10,636 bases of DNA, from contig CAXCDZ010000027.1 in NCBI GenBank assembly GCA_963981525.1, forward strand, positions 1-10,636, given 5' to 3'. The stretch is from CAXCDZ01 sp963981525. GTDB taxonomy: Bacteria; Patescibacteriota; Microgenomatia; UBA1400; UBA12108. The notes under the pieces were generated by a model. The model made no database searches. It saw nothing but the letters and a program-made list of their open reading frames with translations, and was not told the origin of the DNA. Shown here piece after piece: positions 1 to 6,703 of this stretch. The translations under genes and the position numbers were made by a program. Positions within the stretch are counted from its first letter, which is position 1. Each line of letters begins with the position of its first letter.

Positions 1-501
1 AGCACTGGTGGAGAGGATGGCTGGTTTGATGCCAATAGAAACGGGTAAGAGCTTGATGTCTTTTGGATTTTCTGGTTGCCAGTCCTGTGTGACTGCTCCA
101 AGGACGTAGCCAGACTTGAGTGCTTTGACAGCTACACCGCTCTCTAGTGAGCTAGTGACAAAGTCACCCGCTACCACAGCTCCATTAAGTCCAGAAACCC
201 TCACATATGCCTTACCACCATCCACAATTGGGACAGTACCTACTGCTGGAGTCTCGGTTTGGAAAGAAACTGCTGGGGTACTAGCCACCACACCAACCAT
301 GTTGGCATCGTATCCACGAGTACAGGGTACGTTACCAGTCTCTGTGGCACAGATGACTGTTCCGTCCTGCGTCTCACCACTAGCCACTATATACCGGGCA
401 ATTCCTGATGAGGTGTCAATAGCACGTACACTACTAACCTGTCCACTCATGAGGGCAGGTACTATCAGGAAAGATAGTAGGATTATTTTGAGTTTACTCA
501 T
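1..501 (-). CDS. Secreted or envelope protein of unknown function, 5' part only (runs off the left edge)
   Basis: The minus strand is open for 167 codons from ATG at 501 to the window edge, so the C-terminus is missing. Residues 1-27 form a signal peptide: MSKLK, a hydrophobic stretch, then a likely signal peptidase I site after VRA27. The mature part is rich in Gly, Val, Ser and Thr and looks beta-structured. It has two cysteines (C51 and C60) that could pair outside the cell. A segment around residues 85-130 contains VRVSGLNG, GDFVTSS, GVAVKA and GYVLGAV; I recall similar patterns in predicted Patescibacteria surface proteins, some with S74 or related autoprocessing domains, but this is memory and not a search. 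A -10-like TAATAT sits exactly six bases before the ATG, with no Shine-Dalgarno sequence. It is divergent from the S74 protein at 608, so the two could be coordinated. No specific function can be assigned. Confidence 0.8.
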   Translation of the reverse strand, partial: MSKLKIILLSFLIVPALMSGQVSSVRAIDTSSGIARYIVASGETQDGTVICATETGNVPCTRGYDANMVGVVASTPAVSFQTETPAVGTVPIVDGGKAYVRVSGLNGAVVAGDFVTSSLESGVAVKALKSGYVLGAVTQDWQPENPKDIKLLPVSIGIKPAILSTSA

Positions 502-507
502 CTGTAT

Positions 508-545
508 ATATTAGTCAGTATAGATATTAATTAGCCAACTCGCAA
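508..545 (-). promoter_or_regulatory. Candidate promoter(s) for the minus-strand secreted protein
   Basis: Read on the minus strand, TTGCGA (plus 540-545) and TATACT (plus 517-522) are separated by 17 bases, which is standard sigma-70 geometry and would leave about 9 bases of 5' leader. A second -10-like hexamer, TAATAT (plus 508-513), lies exactly six bases before the ATG and would give a leaderless transcript. The sequence alone does not tell which is used. Confidence 0.5.
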
Positions 546-595
546 CACTAAGGAATGCAAAATTATGCTATTCTTAATTAAGGCAATTACTTGTC

Positions 596-601
596 TAAAT
601 T
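596..601 (+). promoter_or_regulatory. -10-like hexamer fixing the start of the S74-domain gene
   Basis: TAAATT ends six bases before ATG 608, so transcription would begin at or near the A of the start codon. The same hexamer-N6-ATG spacing occurs at three other genes in the window. No good -35 element is visible 16-18 bases upstream, so the site is weak on its own and is called mainly on the repeated geometry. Confidence 0.4.
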
Positions 602-607
602 TTGTGT

Positions 608-3316
608 ATGAAAAAACTACTGCTTATCATCGCTAACATCCTCATCATCCCGCCTGTAGCGATGTACTCTTACTATACTTTTTCACCAGCTAAAGAAGCA
701 CAGGATAATCCACCTACTATTACCACCCATTCTTCCCCGCGAGTGCTAGGGGCAACTGACGACCAAGAACAGATCTATTTTACGGTTAATATTCCGGCTA
801 CATTCAAACAGGATATCTCTGCGCCTAATATTGTCTACTCAGTTAATGGGAAAAGTGGAGAGATAGTGATTGACAACTCCCTAGTAGCGGGAGATGGGAT
901 AGGGGTAGAGGGGCGGACAATATCTAACACCGGCATCCTTACCCTTGTAGCCGGAGATGGAATCTCGGTTGAGGGTAACACCATTACCAACTCAGGGATC
1001 AAAAGCCTCTCTGCTGGTACGGGCATCTCGATTGATGGCTCGACTATCACCAACACCTATTCTTTTACTCCTGATTACACTCAAAGTGGCTGGACGGATA
1101 ACGGTAGTAGTGTGGTCCTGACTACTATTACCGACTCTGTTACCATGGCTAACGTTATTCTTAATAACTTAACCGTTACCAACGGTAACTCCATCAAGCC
1201 CGATACCGATCTAGGCTCAGACCTAGGTTCTTCCTCACTCAGGTTTAACAACCTCTGGGTAGCTAACATTAACTCCAACAGTTCTCAAGCCTTCTCCGGC
1301 CAGACTACCTTTTCTTATCCACCTACCGACACTACTATTAGTGAGGCAAGCGTCATTATTAACCCCACTACCAGTGTAGCAAGCGGTCAACTCCTCGGTC
1401 TTGCTATTGCAGGCTACCAAAAGGCTCTTATTGACGAAGATGGTGATATTATCCTAGGCTACTCCGACGCAACAAGCGCCCCAGCTAGTGACTACCCGCT
1501 GAACATCTATGGGCATTCTGGTACCAGAGTGGCTTTTGTAGATACGAGTGGGAAGGGAAGATTTGGTAGCCAAAGTGGACTAAATACAAGCATTGGAGCA
1601 AATGGTATTGAATTTAATTGGGCAGGAGGACAAGCAAATTATGGCTCCATTCAATTCCACGGAGGTGGAGCTGATATAAGCTCAGCTGGTAATCCAATGA
1701 AATTTATTAACGGTGGTTCAACCCACATGACATTATTATCCTCAGGCAATGTCGGGATTGGGACGACGAGTCCTGGGGCGAAGTTGGATGTGGAGGGAAA
1801 TATAGTTTTGGGAGATTCAACAACCGGAGATATCGATGGATTCTTGTATTTTGCTGATGATGGAGACAAAACATCTCACTATTTGCAATGGAATGATGGA
1901 GCGGGGAGATTTGATATCAGTCACGTTTTATATACAGGTGAATCAATGAGTGCTTTAGGTGGGTATCAAGCCGGATCATTTACATTTCTTCAAAATGGCC
2001 TTTTAAAAACCAGTAATAGCACAGCACTTACAATAGATCCTAATTCAGCTGGAGCACAAACATTAAATTTAGGAGTTTCAGGAGATGGAGACATCATTGC
2101 AATACACGGCAACGTCGGCATCGGCACGACGAGTCCAAGCGAGAAATTAGAAATAAGTGGGAATATTTTAGCAACTGATGGCAGTAACTCAGCTATTCAA
2201 ATACACAGCGATATAGGCAATACTCCTAAAATACTTTTTGGAACAGATGCAGATATTGATAATTACATGCGAATTGTTGGCTCCTCGAGTGGTACAAACA
2301 GAATTGAAATTAGAGACAGTAATTTCAAAATCACAGGTGATAATACTGCAAATATATTATTCATAGAAGAATCTTCTGGCAACGTCGGCATCGGGACGAC
2401 GAGTCCAAATTATCAATTACATATCGATAACAGTAGTACTGGTGACGCTAATATGTTAAAACTATCAGTTGCTGGTGGTGGGTTTTCAAGGTTATTGGTT
2501 AGCGTTGAAGATGGTGGTGGATCTGATTATAGAACCCAAATAAGACCTGGGCATTCGGGTGTAAAATTATCTCTCGGAGGAGGAGATAGAATAGATGATT
2601 TAATAATAGATACATCAGGTAATGTTGATCTAACAACTCTAGGTACAGGCACGGTCTACAGCAACAGTGGAGTGCTCACTAATACCGACCCATCAGACGA
2701 GAATCTTAAGAATAATATTCTAACCCTGGAGGATGGCACGCTAGACAAGCTCAATGGGCTACGACCAGTTAGCTTCCAGTGGAAGAGCACTGGAGACGGA
2801 GCACTCGGATTCATTGCTCAAGAAGTCAACGAAGTATTCCCAGAGCTGGTCGGTAGTAATAGTGACGGCACACTAGGCCTCTACACCACCCAGTTCATCC
2901 CTGTTCTTGTCAAAGCCATTCAAGAACAACAACTACAAATTGATGAGATTAGCTTATCTACCGCCTCAGCCGATTTATCTACCTATGCCACCCTAGCTGA
3001 TACTAGCAGTCTTCTAGATCTAATTAATGAGCTCAAGACACAACTAGCTAGCACCACTACTAGCATCACAGGCTACTTTGAAAAATTATTCGTTGGAGAA
3101 GTACATCAGAAAACTCTATGTATTGGAGAAGCTTCTGATGATGAAACATGTCTAAACCAAGATCAACTAAAACAATTACTAGAAACCCTACCATCCCCAA
3201 CCCCAGAACCATCTAGCACTCCAGAGCCTAGTGCATCTCCTACTCCATCACTCGAACCTAGTCCCACACCTGATCCAACTCCAGAAGCTTCTGACAGCGG
3301 TAGTGTGACACCATAA
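608..3316 (+). CDS. Large membrane-anchored fibre or adhesin-like protein with a peptidase S74 (intramolecular chaperone) domain
   Basis: The product is 902 residues from ATG 608; an in-frame TTG at 602 is less likely. Residues about 4-25 are one hydrophobic segment, an anchor or uncleaved signal. Three tandem 21-residue units follow at 92-153, with core GDGI-x-VEG-x-TI. Next comes a DLG-SSS-RF-NLW motif near residues 200-220, then a low-complexity part with three copies of GNVGIGTTSP. The S74 domain begins at S696: SDENLK carries the Ser and Lys five residues apart that form the self-cleavage dyad in phage tailspike chaperones (K701), followed by GFIAQEV and VFPELV. In phage proteins this domain aids trimer folding and then cuts itself off. 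Here about 200 residues follow S696: a coiled-coil-like part, two cysteines (LCIGE...ETCL) and a 42-residue Pro/Thr/Ser tail from 861. Surface attachment is inferred. Base composition is mosaic along the gene. Confidence 0.85.
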   Translation: MKKLLLIIANILIIPPVAMYSYYTFSPAKEAQDNPPTITTHSSPRVLGATDDQEQIYFTVNIPATFKQDISAPNIVYSVNGKSGEIVIDNSLVAGDGIGVEGRTISNTGILTLVAGDGISVEGNTITNSGIKSLSAGTGISIDGSTITNTYSFTPDYTQSGWTDNGSSVVLTTITDSVTMANVILNNLTVTNGNSIKPDTDLGSDLGSSSLRFNNLWVANINSNSSQAFSGQTTFSYPPTDTTISEASVIINPTTSVASGQLLGLAIAGYQKALIDEDGDIILGYSDATSAPASDYPLNIYGHSGTRVAFVDTSGKGRFGSQSGLNTSIGANGIEFNWAGGQANYGSIQFHGGGADISSAGNPMKFINGGSTHMTLLSSGNVGIGTTSPGAKLDVEGNIVLGDSTTGDIDGFLYFADDGDKTSHYLQWNDGAGRFDISHVLYTGESMSALGGYQAGSFTFLQNGLLKTSNSTALTIDPNSAGAQTLNLGVSGDGDIIAIHGNVGIGTTSPSEKLEISGNILATDGSNSAIQIHSDIGNTPKILFGTDADIDNYMRIVGSSSGTNRIEIRDSNFKITGDNTANILFIEESSGNVGIGTTSPNYQLHIDNSSTGDANMLKLSVAGGGFSRLLVSVEDGGGSDYRTQIRPGHSGVKLSLGGGDRIDDLIIDTSGNVDLTTLGTGTVYSNSGVLTNTDPSDENLKNNILTLEDGTLDKLNGLRPVSFQWKSTGDGALGFIAQEVNEVFPELVGSNSDGTLGLYTTQFIPVLVKAIQEQQLQIDEISLSTASADLSTYATLADTSSLLDLINELKTQLASTTTSITGYFEKLFVGEVHQKTLCIGEASDDETCLNQDQLKQLLETLPSPTPEPSSTPEPSASPTPSLEPSPTPDPTPEASDSGSVTP
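881..1066 (+). repeat. Three tandem 21-codon units in the S74-domain protein
   Basis: The units start at 881, 944 and 1007 (residues 92, 113 and 134) with an exact 63-base period; the last unit is one codon shorter. The conserved protein core is AGDG or AGTG, I, VEG or IDG, then TI and a following Asn. They resemble short beta-repeat modules of fibre shafts. Confidence 0.85.
1745..2406 (+). repeat. Three dispersed in-frame 29-base repeats encoding GNVGIGTTSP
   Basis: Copies lie at 1745-1773, 2108-2136 and 2378-2406. Copies two and three differ at one base; copies one and three differ at three. Each starts GGCAA and ends ACGACGAGTCC. They are richer in G+C than the sequence between them, which encodes different, less conserved residues. 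GNVGIGTTSP is a motif I recall as common in S74-domain fibre proteins. Confidence 0.9.
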
Positions 3317-3339
3317 AATATGATAATATCACTTCACAT

Positions 3340-3795
3340 ATGAAAAAAATAATCTTAGCCATCTTTGTTCTTTTACTCATTGCCACTTCTAGCGGTACCG
3401 CTTACTATTTCTACTCCAAGTATCAGGTTGCCCAGGACAAGCTTGATAACCCAGAAATTGCAGCCCAGACTGAGGTTAAGATCCTCACAGACCAAATTAG
3501 CAAGATCATGGTACTCCCTGTTGACGAAGAACCAACAGTAGCTACGGTGCTTGAGAAAGATAAGATCCAAGACCAACCTTTTTTTGCTAACGCTGAGAAT
3601 GGTGACAAAGTCATTATCTATACTAAAGCCATGAAAGCTATTCTCTTTCGCCCTGAGGAAAATAAAATTATCGAAGTAGCTCCCATAGAGATCTCTCAAC
3701 CTGAGGCTACTCAGGGTTTAGAGCAGACTAGCCCCACTAAGGTGATAGAAGAAGATGTTGCAGATCAAGATGTAGATACCACCAGCGAAGAGTAA
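3340..3795 (+). CDS. Small membrane-anchored protein, conserved Patescibacteria family of unknown function
   Basis: The product is 151 residues with one N-terminal hydrophobic segment (about 3-24), so it is probably anchored with the rest outside the cell. The central part, about 45-118, carries PTVATV, QPFF, NGDKVIIYT, KAILFRP and KIIEVAP; I remember this combination as recurrent in uncharacterised Patescibacteria proteins, a recollection rather than a search result. The last 30 residues are acidic and probably disordered. It starts 23 bases after the S74 gene in the same direction, with GATAAT at 3322-3327 and no Shine-Dalgarno sequence, so it may have its own short-leader promoter as well as read-through. 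A promoter for the T4SS cluster begins right after its stop. No function is known to me. Confidence 0.85.
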   Translation: MKKIILAIFVLLLIATSSGTAYYFYSKYQVAQDKLDNPEIAAQTEVKILTDQISKIMVLPVDEEPTVATVLEKDKIQDQPFFANAENGDKVIIYTKAMKAILFRPEENKIIEVAPIEISQPEATQGLEQTSPTKVIEEDVADQDVDTTSEE

Positions 3796-3800
3796 ATAAT

Positions 3801-3828
3801 TTGACTTTCACAAGTCCCTTGATATAAT
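3801..3828 (+). promoter_or_regulatory. Strong sigma-70-like promoter upstream of the T4SS cluster
   Basis: TTGACT (3801-3806) and TATAAT (3823-3828) are separated by 16 bases, the closest match to the consensus in the window. Transcription would start near 3835, giving a leader of about 107 bases before the pilin ATG at 3942. It starts six bases after the stop of the 3340-3795 gene. Confidence 0.75.
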
Positions 3829-3866
3829 CTGACTCAGATTCAATTAATTAAACTGATTGAACAGGT

Positions 3867-3897
3867 AAAAAGCTGCCCCGAACAAGGTGGCTTTTTT
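3867..3897 (+). terminator. Terminator-like hairpin in the T4SS leader
   Basis: AAAAAGCTGCC (3867-3877) can pair with GGTGGCTTTTT (3886-3896) over 11 positions, nine Watson-Crick and two G-U, around an 8-base loop, and the run of six T reaches 3897. This is the form of an intrinsic terminator. It lies downstream of the strong promoter and upstream of the pilin gene, so it may end the preceding transcript, act as an attenuator, or end a short RNA of about 60 bases. Confidence 0.65.
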
Positions 3898-3930
3898 GTT
3901 AACAAGTTTTCGGTTCTGCCCGCTGATAAA

Positions 3931-3936
3931 GAAGGG
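3931..3936 (+). promoter_or_regulatory. Ribosome binding site of the T4SS pilin gene
   Basis: GAAGGG lies five bases before ATG 3942. The same hexamer at the same spacing precedes the minus-strand start at 10557, which supports both start choices. Confidence 0.6.
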
Positions 3937-3941
3937 TATGT

Positions 3942-4274
3942 ATGAAAAAAAGAATAATCATTCCAGCGTCAATCATGACTTGGCTCATGACTGCATCTCC
4001 CGTAATGGCCCAAGCAAACGACGTGGACAAAATCCAAACATTCATCCAAAGCGTAATCCAAGTTCTCGTAACTCTTTCTGGCTTAGTTGCTGCCGGCTTT
4101 ATCGTCTGGGGCGGTGTGGGATATATCACTAGCTCTGGTAATCCAGAAGCTTTAGAGAAATCCAAGAAAACCATTCTTTACTCTGCAATCGGCCTCACCT
4201 TAGTTCTTGGAGCTTTTGTTCTCTCCAACGTCATAGGTGACTTGGCTGGTACTGCTTTTGGCTCTGGTCAGTAA
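3942..4274 (+). CDS. T4SS pilin, VirB2/TrbC-like, two transmembrane segments
   Basis: The product is 110 residues. It has a signal peptide with a likely cut after VMA23, then two hydrophobic segments at about 40-61 and 79-98 joined by a short polar loop containing YITSSGNPEALEKSKKTI. This layout and loop match the T4SS pilin family common in Patescibacteria and resemble VirB2/TrbC pilins, which form the pilus or an inner-membrane part of the channel. It is the first gene of the T4SS cluster, behind a strong promoter, a terminator-like leader hairpin and a GAAGGG ribosome binding site, consistent with separate control of an abundant subunit. Residues 57-95 align without gaps to the same residue numbers of the next gene's product (22 of 39 identical), pointing to duplication. 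Assembly into a pilus is not shown by the sequence. Confidence 0.88.
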   Translation: MKKRIIIPASIMTWLMTASPVMAQANDVDKIQTFIQSVIQVLVTLSGLVAAGFIVWGGVGYITSSGNPEALEKSKKTILYSAIGLTLVLGAFVLSNVIGDLAGTAFGSGQ

Positions 4275-4278
4275 ATTA

Positions 4279-4298
4279 ACTTTCTGCCCAACAGAAGT
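4279..4298 (+). other. Small inverted repeat between the pilin and VirB6-like genes
   Basis: ACTTTCTG and CAGAAGT can pair as a short stem (one bulged T) around a CCCAA loop, five bases before ATG 4304. There is no T-run after it, so it does not look like a terminator. It could affect translation of the VirB6-like gene or stabilise the pilin mRNA end. Confidence 0.35.
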
Positions 4299-4303
4299 AT
4301 TAA

Positions 4304-5596
4304 ATGAAGAAACTGATTAACACTATATTTACAACCCTCTTACTTTTATCTTTTTTCACTCGTCCCGTTTTTGCCCAGTCCGCCGATCCAGGTATTATTG
4401 ATTACACCAATAATACTTTGGAAATAATAACTTTGATCTCGACCGCAGCAGCGGTCTTTTTTTTAATCAAAGGTGGTTACACCTACATCACCTCTACTGG
4501 TAAACCCAAAGCACTAGAATCTGCTAAAAGAACCATTAAAAATACTCTGATTGGCCTAGTACTAGTCTTGTCTGCCAATGTAGTGGTCTCGATATTCTCT
4601 GATGCATTTAACTCTCCCTCAACTTCTGGTGGTGGTGCTCATGTTGACTTAGTCATGATTGAAACAGTGGAACCAAGTGATGGACTAACGCAGGTGCTAA
4701 TTGACGCTGTTTCTGGCTTTATCCAGAACATTGTGGAGAGTTCAACTGAGCCGATAGTCAACGGAGTGCTTGGTTATCTCACTAACACACCAACTCTTCT
4801 TGATAATACTGTCATTCGTGAGTTTTGGCTGGTGAGTGTGGGGATAGTAGATGTACTATTTGTGTTGGTGGTAGCACTACTGGGTTTGCAGGTTATGAGT
4901 GCTAGTACATTTGGCTTTGAAGAAGTAGAGCTGGGACAACTTCTGCCTCGAATTGGTTTGGCATTCCTCGGAGCCAACGTCTCATTATTTCTAGCTAACT
5001 ATCTAATCATCACTAGTAACGCCTTAGTACAAGCTATGCTTAACTCAACTGGTGGACTAAATCATGCTTGGGTGGTAGATGCGATTAACCCTACTACTCT
5101 CATCACCGGTACAGCCCCACTAATAATCCTGATCTTCTTGGTACTATTCTTGATTGTCTCGATCGTACTCTTACTCATGTATATCAGTCGACTAATTATG
5201 ATTGCCCTGGGTGCAGTACTAGCCCCATTTGTTTTTATGATGTGGGCGCTACCTAGATTCTCTGACTTTGCCACCATCTCAATTAAAACCTACTTTGTGA
5301 ATGTGTTTGTGGTCTTTGTCCATGTGGTGATTATCCAGCTTGCGGGGGCGTTTCTAGCCTTACCCGATCATACTGAAAACTCATTAATATCAGTAGCAGT
5401 AGCCATCGGTCTTTTCTTTACCCTCCTCAAAACTCCATCGCTAATGATGCAGATGGTTTTTTACACCGCCAAGAGCTCGGCTTTAAGGAAAATGGGTAAT
5501 CAAGTAGTGAATGTGGTGAGTTCAGATAATTCAGCTTCTACCACTCGCAAAGTAGCTGGAAAAGCAAAACTTCCTAGAAAGGTAATTAACGGATGA
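4304..5596 (+). CDS. VirB6/TrbL-like polytopic T4SS channel protein with a pilin-like N-terminal domain
   Basis: The product is 430 residues. A signal peptide (likely cut after VFA24) is followed by a pilin-like module, two hydrophobic segments at about 40-61 and 80-100 around YITSTGKPKALESAKRTI. The remainder, from about 125 to 400, holds several more hydrophobic segments, including a very hydrophobic run near 265-305 and others near 180-200, 215-235, 325-350 and 360-375, and the end is basic (RKVAGKAKLPRKV). A multi-spanning protein directly before a PrgI-like gene and VirB4 fits VirB6/TrbL, the inner-membrane channel component. The pilin-like N-terminus is unusual against classical VirB6 proteins. 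Its TGA stop overlaps the next ATG (ATGA), implying translational coupling. The assignment rests on topology and gene order more than on catalytic motifs. Confidence 0.8.
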   Translation: MKKLINTIFTTLLLLSFFTRPVFAQSADPGIIDYTNNTLEIITLISTAAAVFFLIKGGYTYITSTGKPKALESAKRTIKNTLIGLVLVLSANVVVSIFSDAFNSPSTSGGGAHVDLVMIETVEPSDGLTQVLIDAVSGFIQNIVESSTEPIVNGVLGYLTNTPTLLDNTVIREFWLVSVGIVDVLFVLVVALLGLQVMSASTFGFEEVELGQLLPRIGLAFLGANVSLFLANYLIITSNALVQAMLNSTGGLNHAWVVDAINPTTLITGTAPLIILIFLVLFLIVSIVLLLMYISRLIMIALGAVLAPFVFMMWALPRFSDFATISIKTYFVNVFVVFVHVVIIQLAGAFLALPDHTENSLISVAVAIGLFFTLLKTPSLMMQMVFYTAKSSALRKMGNQVVNVVSSDNSASTTRKVAGKAKLPRKVING

Positions 5597-6111
5597 GAAC
5601 TAGAGTAATCCCAGCTCAGATCACTACAGTTGAAGATAAGATTGTGGGAAGTCTCAACTTGATGCAGATAATGATGCTGATGGCGCCAGTCTTTTTCATG
5701 ACTCTGATTTATGCCATCATTCCACCCTCAATGAGCTTTGTGGCTTACAAGCTCACGCTATCTACCATCTTCTTTGTGATCTGCATAACTCTCTCACTTA
5801 GGATCAAGGGCAAGATAGTCATTCATTGGCTTTCGATCCTGATTAGATATAACTTGCGAGCCAAGTACTATATCTACAACAAAAATGAATCATACCTAAG
5901 AACTCTTTATCTACCCACTGTCAGCAAAGCTCCAGCTACTACAAAGAAGTTGGTTAAAGCTAAAGCCAAGCTAAAAACAAAATCCACCGCCCATAGAATT
6001 AAAAACTTGGTTAGCTTAGAAAATATGATCGGCAATGAAGAAGTTGATTTTCGTTACAAGATTGGCAAGAAAGGAGGCTTGAATGTGGCTTTTGAACAAA
6101 TCAAAAAGTAA
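5593..6111 (+). CDS. PrgI-family T4SS inner-membrane protein (VirB3-like position)
   Basis: The product is 172 residues. A short polar N-terminus (VIPAQITTVEDKIVG) leads into two adjacent hydrophobic segments at about 24-45 and 49-68, followed by a basic cytoplasmic tail. The N-terminal pattern with a hairpin of two membrane segments is typical of the PrgI family found with VirB4 in Gram-positive and Patescibacteria T4SS loci, where it takes the place of VirB3 and is thought to dock the ATPase at the membrane. Its ATG overlaps the previous stop by four bases, and its own 3' end overlaps the next gene by 29 bases. The tail from about 110 to 172 is Lys-rich and is not recognisable as a separate domain. 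Confidence 0.82.
   Translation: MRTRVIPAQITTVEDKIVGSLNLMQIMMLMAPVFFMTLIYAIIPPSMSFVAYKLTLSTIFFVICITLSLRIKGKIVIHWLSILIRYNLRAKYYIYNKNESYLRTLYLPTVSKAPATTKKLVKAKAKLKTKSTAHRIKNLVSLENMIGNEEVDFRYKIGKKGGLNVAFEQIKK
6072..6077 (+). promoter_or_regulatory. Consensus Shine-Dalgarno site inside the PrgI-like gene
   Basis: AGGAGG lies five bases before ATG 6083, within the coding sequence of the PrgI-like gene. It is the best ribosome binding site in the window and decides the start of the overlapping TraC-like gene. Confidence 0.75.
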
Positions 6112-6703
6112 GACTAATTCCAGAAAGCAGATTGCAATTAAGGAAGTTAGAAATGGGATCTTAGTACTACCCAATAAGGAGTATCGCCTAGTGATCAAAA
6201 CCTCCTCGATCAACTTTGAGCTCAAGAGCGATGAAGAGCAGGACGTAATTATTGATAGCTATCAGAATTTCCTCAACTCCTTGCCTTGCAACTTACAGAT
6301 CTTAGTAAGAGTACGAGAAGTAGATATTGACCAGTATCTAGAACAGATGATGCGATCAAAGGACAAGGAAAAAGAAAAAGTCTACAAAAACCAAATCACT
6401 AACTACTGTCAATTTATTAAAAACTTAGTATCAGGTAGCAAGATTCTCTCTCGTCACTTTTACATCATCGTGCCATATCACCACACGGGCAGAGGCAAAG
6501 ACTTTGAGCTAGTCAAAGAGCAACTTCACATCACTCGCGACCTAATCATGAAGGGTTTGGAGAAGATGGGGATCAAATCTAAGTCACTTGATAGCTTGGC
6601 TACACTAGATCTGTTTTACAGCTTCTACAACTCATCTCAGGTCAAAACTCAGGAATTAAAAGGAGAGACAATTGAGGCATTACTAAGGAATAACTATGTT
6701 TAA
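6083..6703 (+). CDS. TraC-like T4SS protein, similar to a detached VirB4 N-terminal region
   Basis: The product is 206 residues, soluble, with no signal or membrane segment. After a basic N-terminus it contains VRNGILVLPNKEYR, SSINFELKSDEEQD, a FLNSLPCNLQILVRVREVDI stretch and a later RHFYIIVPY. I recall this pattern from the TraC-like proteins encoded between PrgI and VirB4 in Patescibacteria T4SS loci; it resembles the N-terminal, non-ATPase part of VirB4/TraC. It has no Walker motifs. It overlaps the PrgI-like gene by 29 bases and VirB4 by 8 bases, so the three are probably translated together and act at the inner-membrane ATPase platform. A frameshifted VirB4 is unlikely, because the gene has its own strong Shine-Dalgarno site and VirB4 downstream also has an N-terminal domain. 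Confidence 0.75.
   Translation: MWLLNKSKSKTNSRKQIAIKEVRNGILVLPNKEYRLVIKTSSINFELKSDEEQDVIIDSYQNFLNSLPCNLQILVRVREVDIDQYLEQMMRSKDKEKEKVYKNQITNYCQFIKNLVSGSKILSRHFYIIVPYHHTGRGKDFELVKEQLHITRDLIMKGLEKMGIKSKSLDSLATLDLFYSFYNSSQVKTQELKGETIEALLRNNYV

Noticed and set aside
116..514. Plus-strand open frame of 132 codons
   Set aside because: It is antisense to the minus-strand secreted protein, which has a signal peptide, a promoter and a coherent sequence over the same bases. The plus product has no recognisable features.
602..607. TTG start at 602 for the S74-domain gene
   Set aside because: ATG 608 gives a typical MKKLLL N-terminus and has the -10-N6-ATG spacing seen at three other genes.
1545..2640. 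Diversity-generating retroelement target in the S74 gene
   Set aside because: No reverse transcriptase or template repeat was seen in the window, and the variation sits between repeats rather than at adenines of one C-terminal cassette.
3887..4174. Out-of-frame and antisense open frames over the pilin gene
   Set aside because: They overlap the clear pilin gene, lack their own start signals, and their products show no coherent features.
5594..5596. TGA read as glycine, as in some Patescibacteria lineages
   Set aside because: The VirB6-like frame ends sensibly at this TGA in an ATGA overlap with the PrgI-like gene, and no gene here needs TGA read through.
6252..6265. Palindrome TGATAGCTATCA inside the TraC-like gene
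   Set aside because: It shares its arms with the 10571 repeat but lies within a conserved coding sequence with different spacing. Chance is the simplest explanation.
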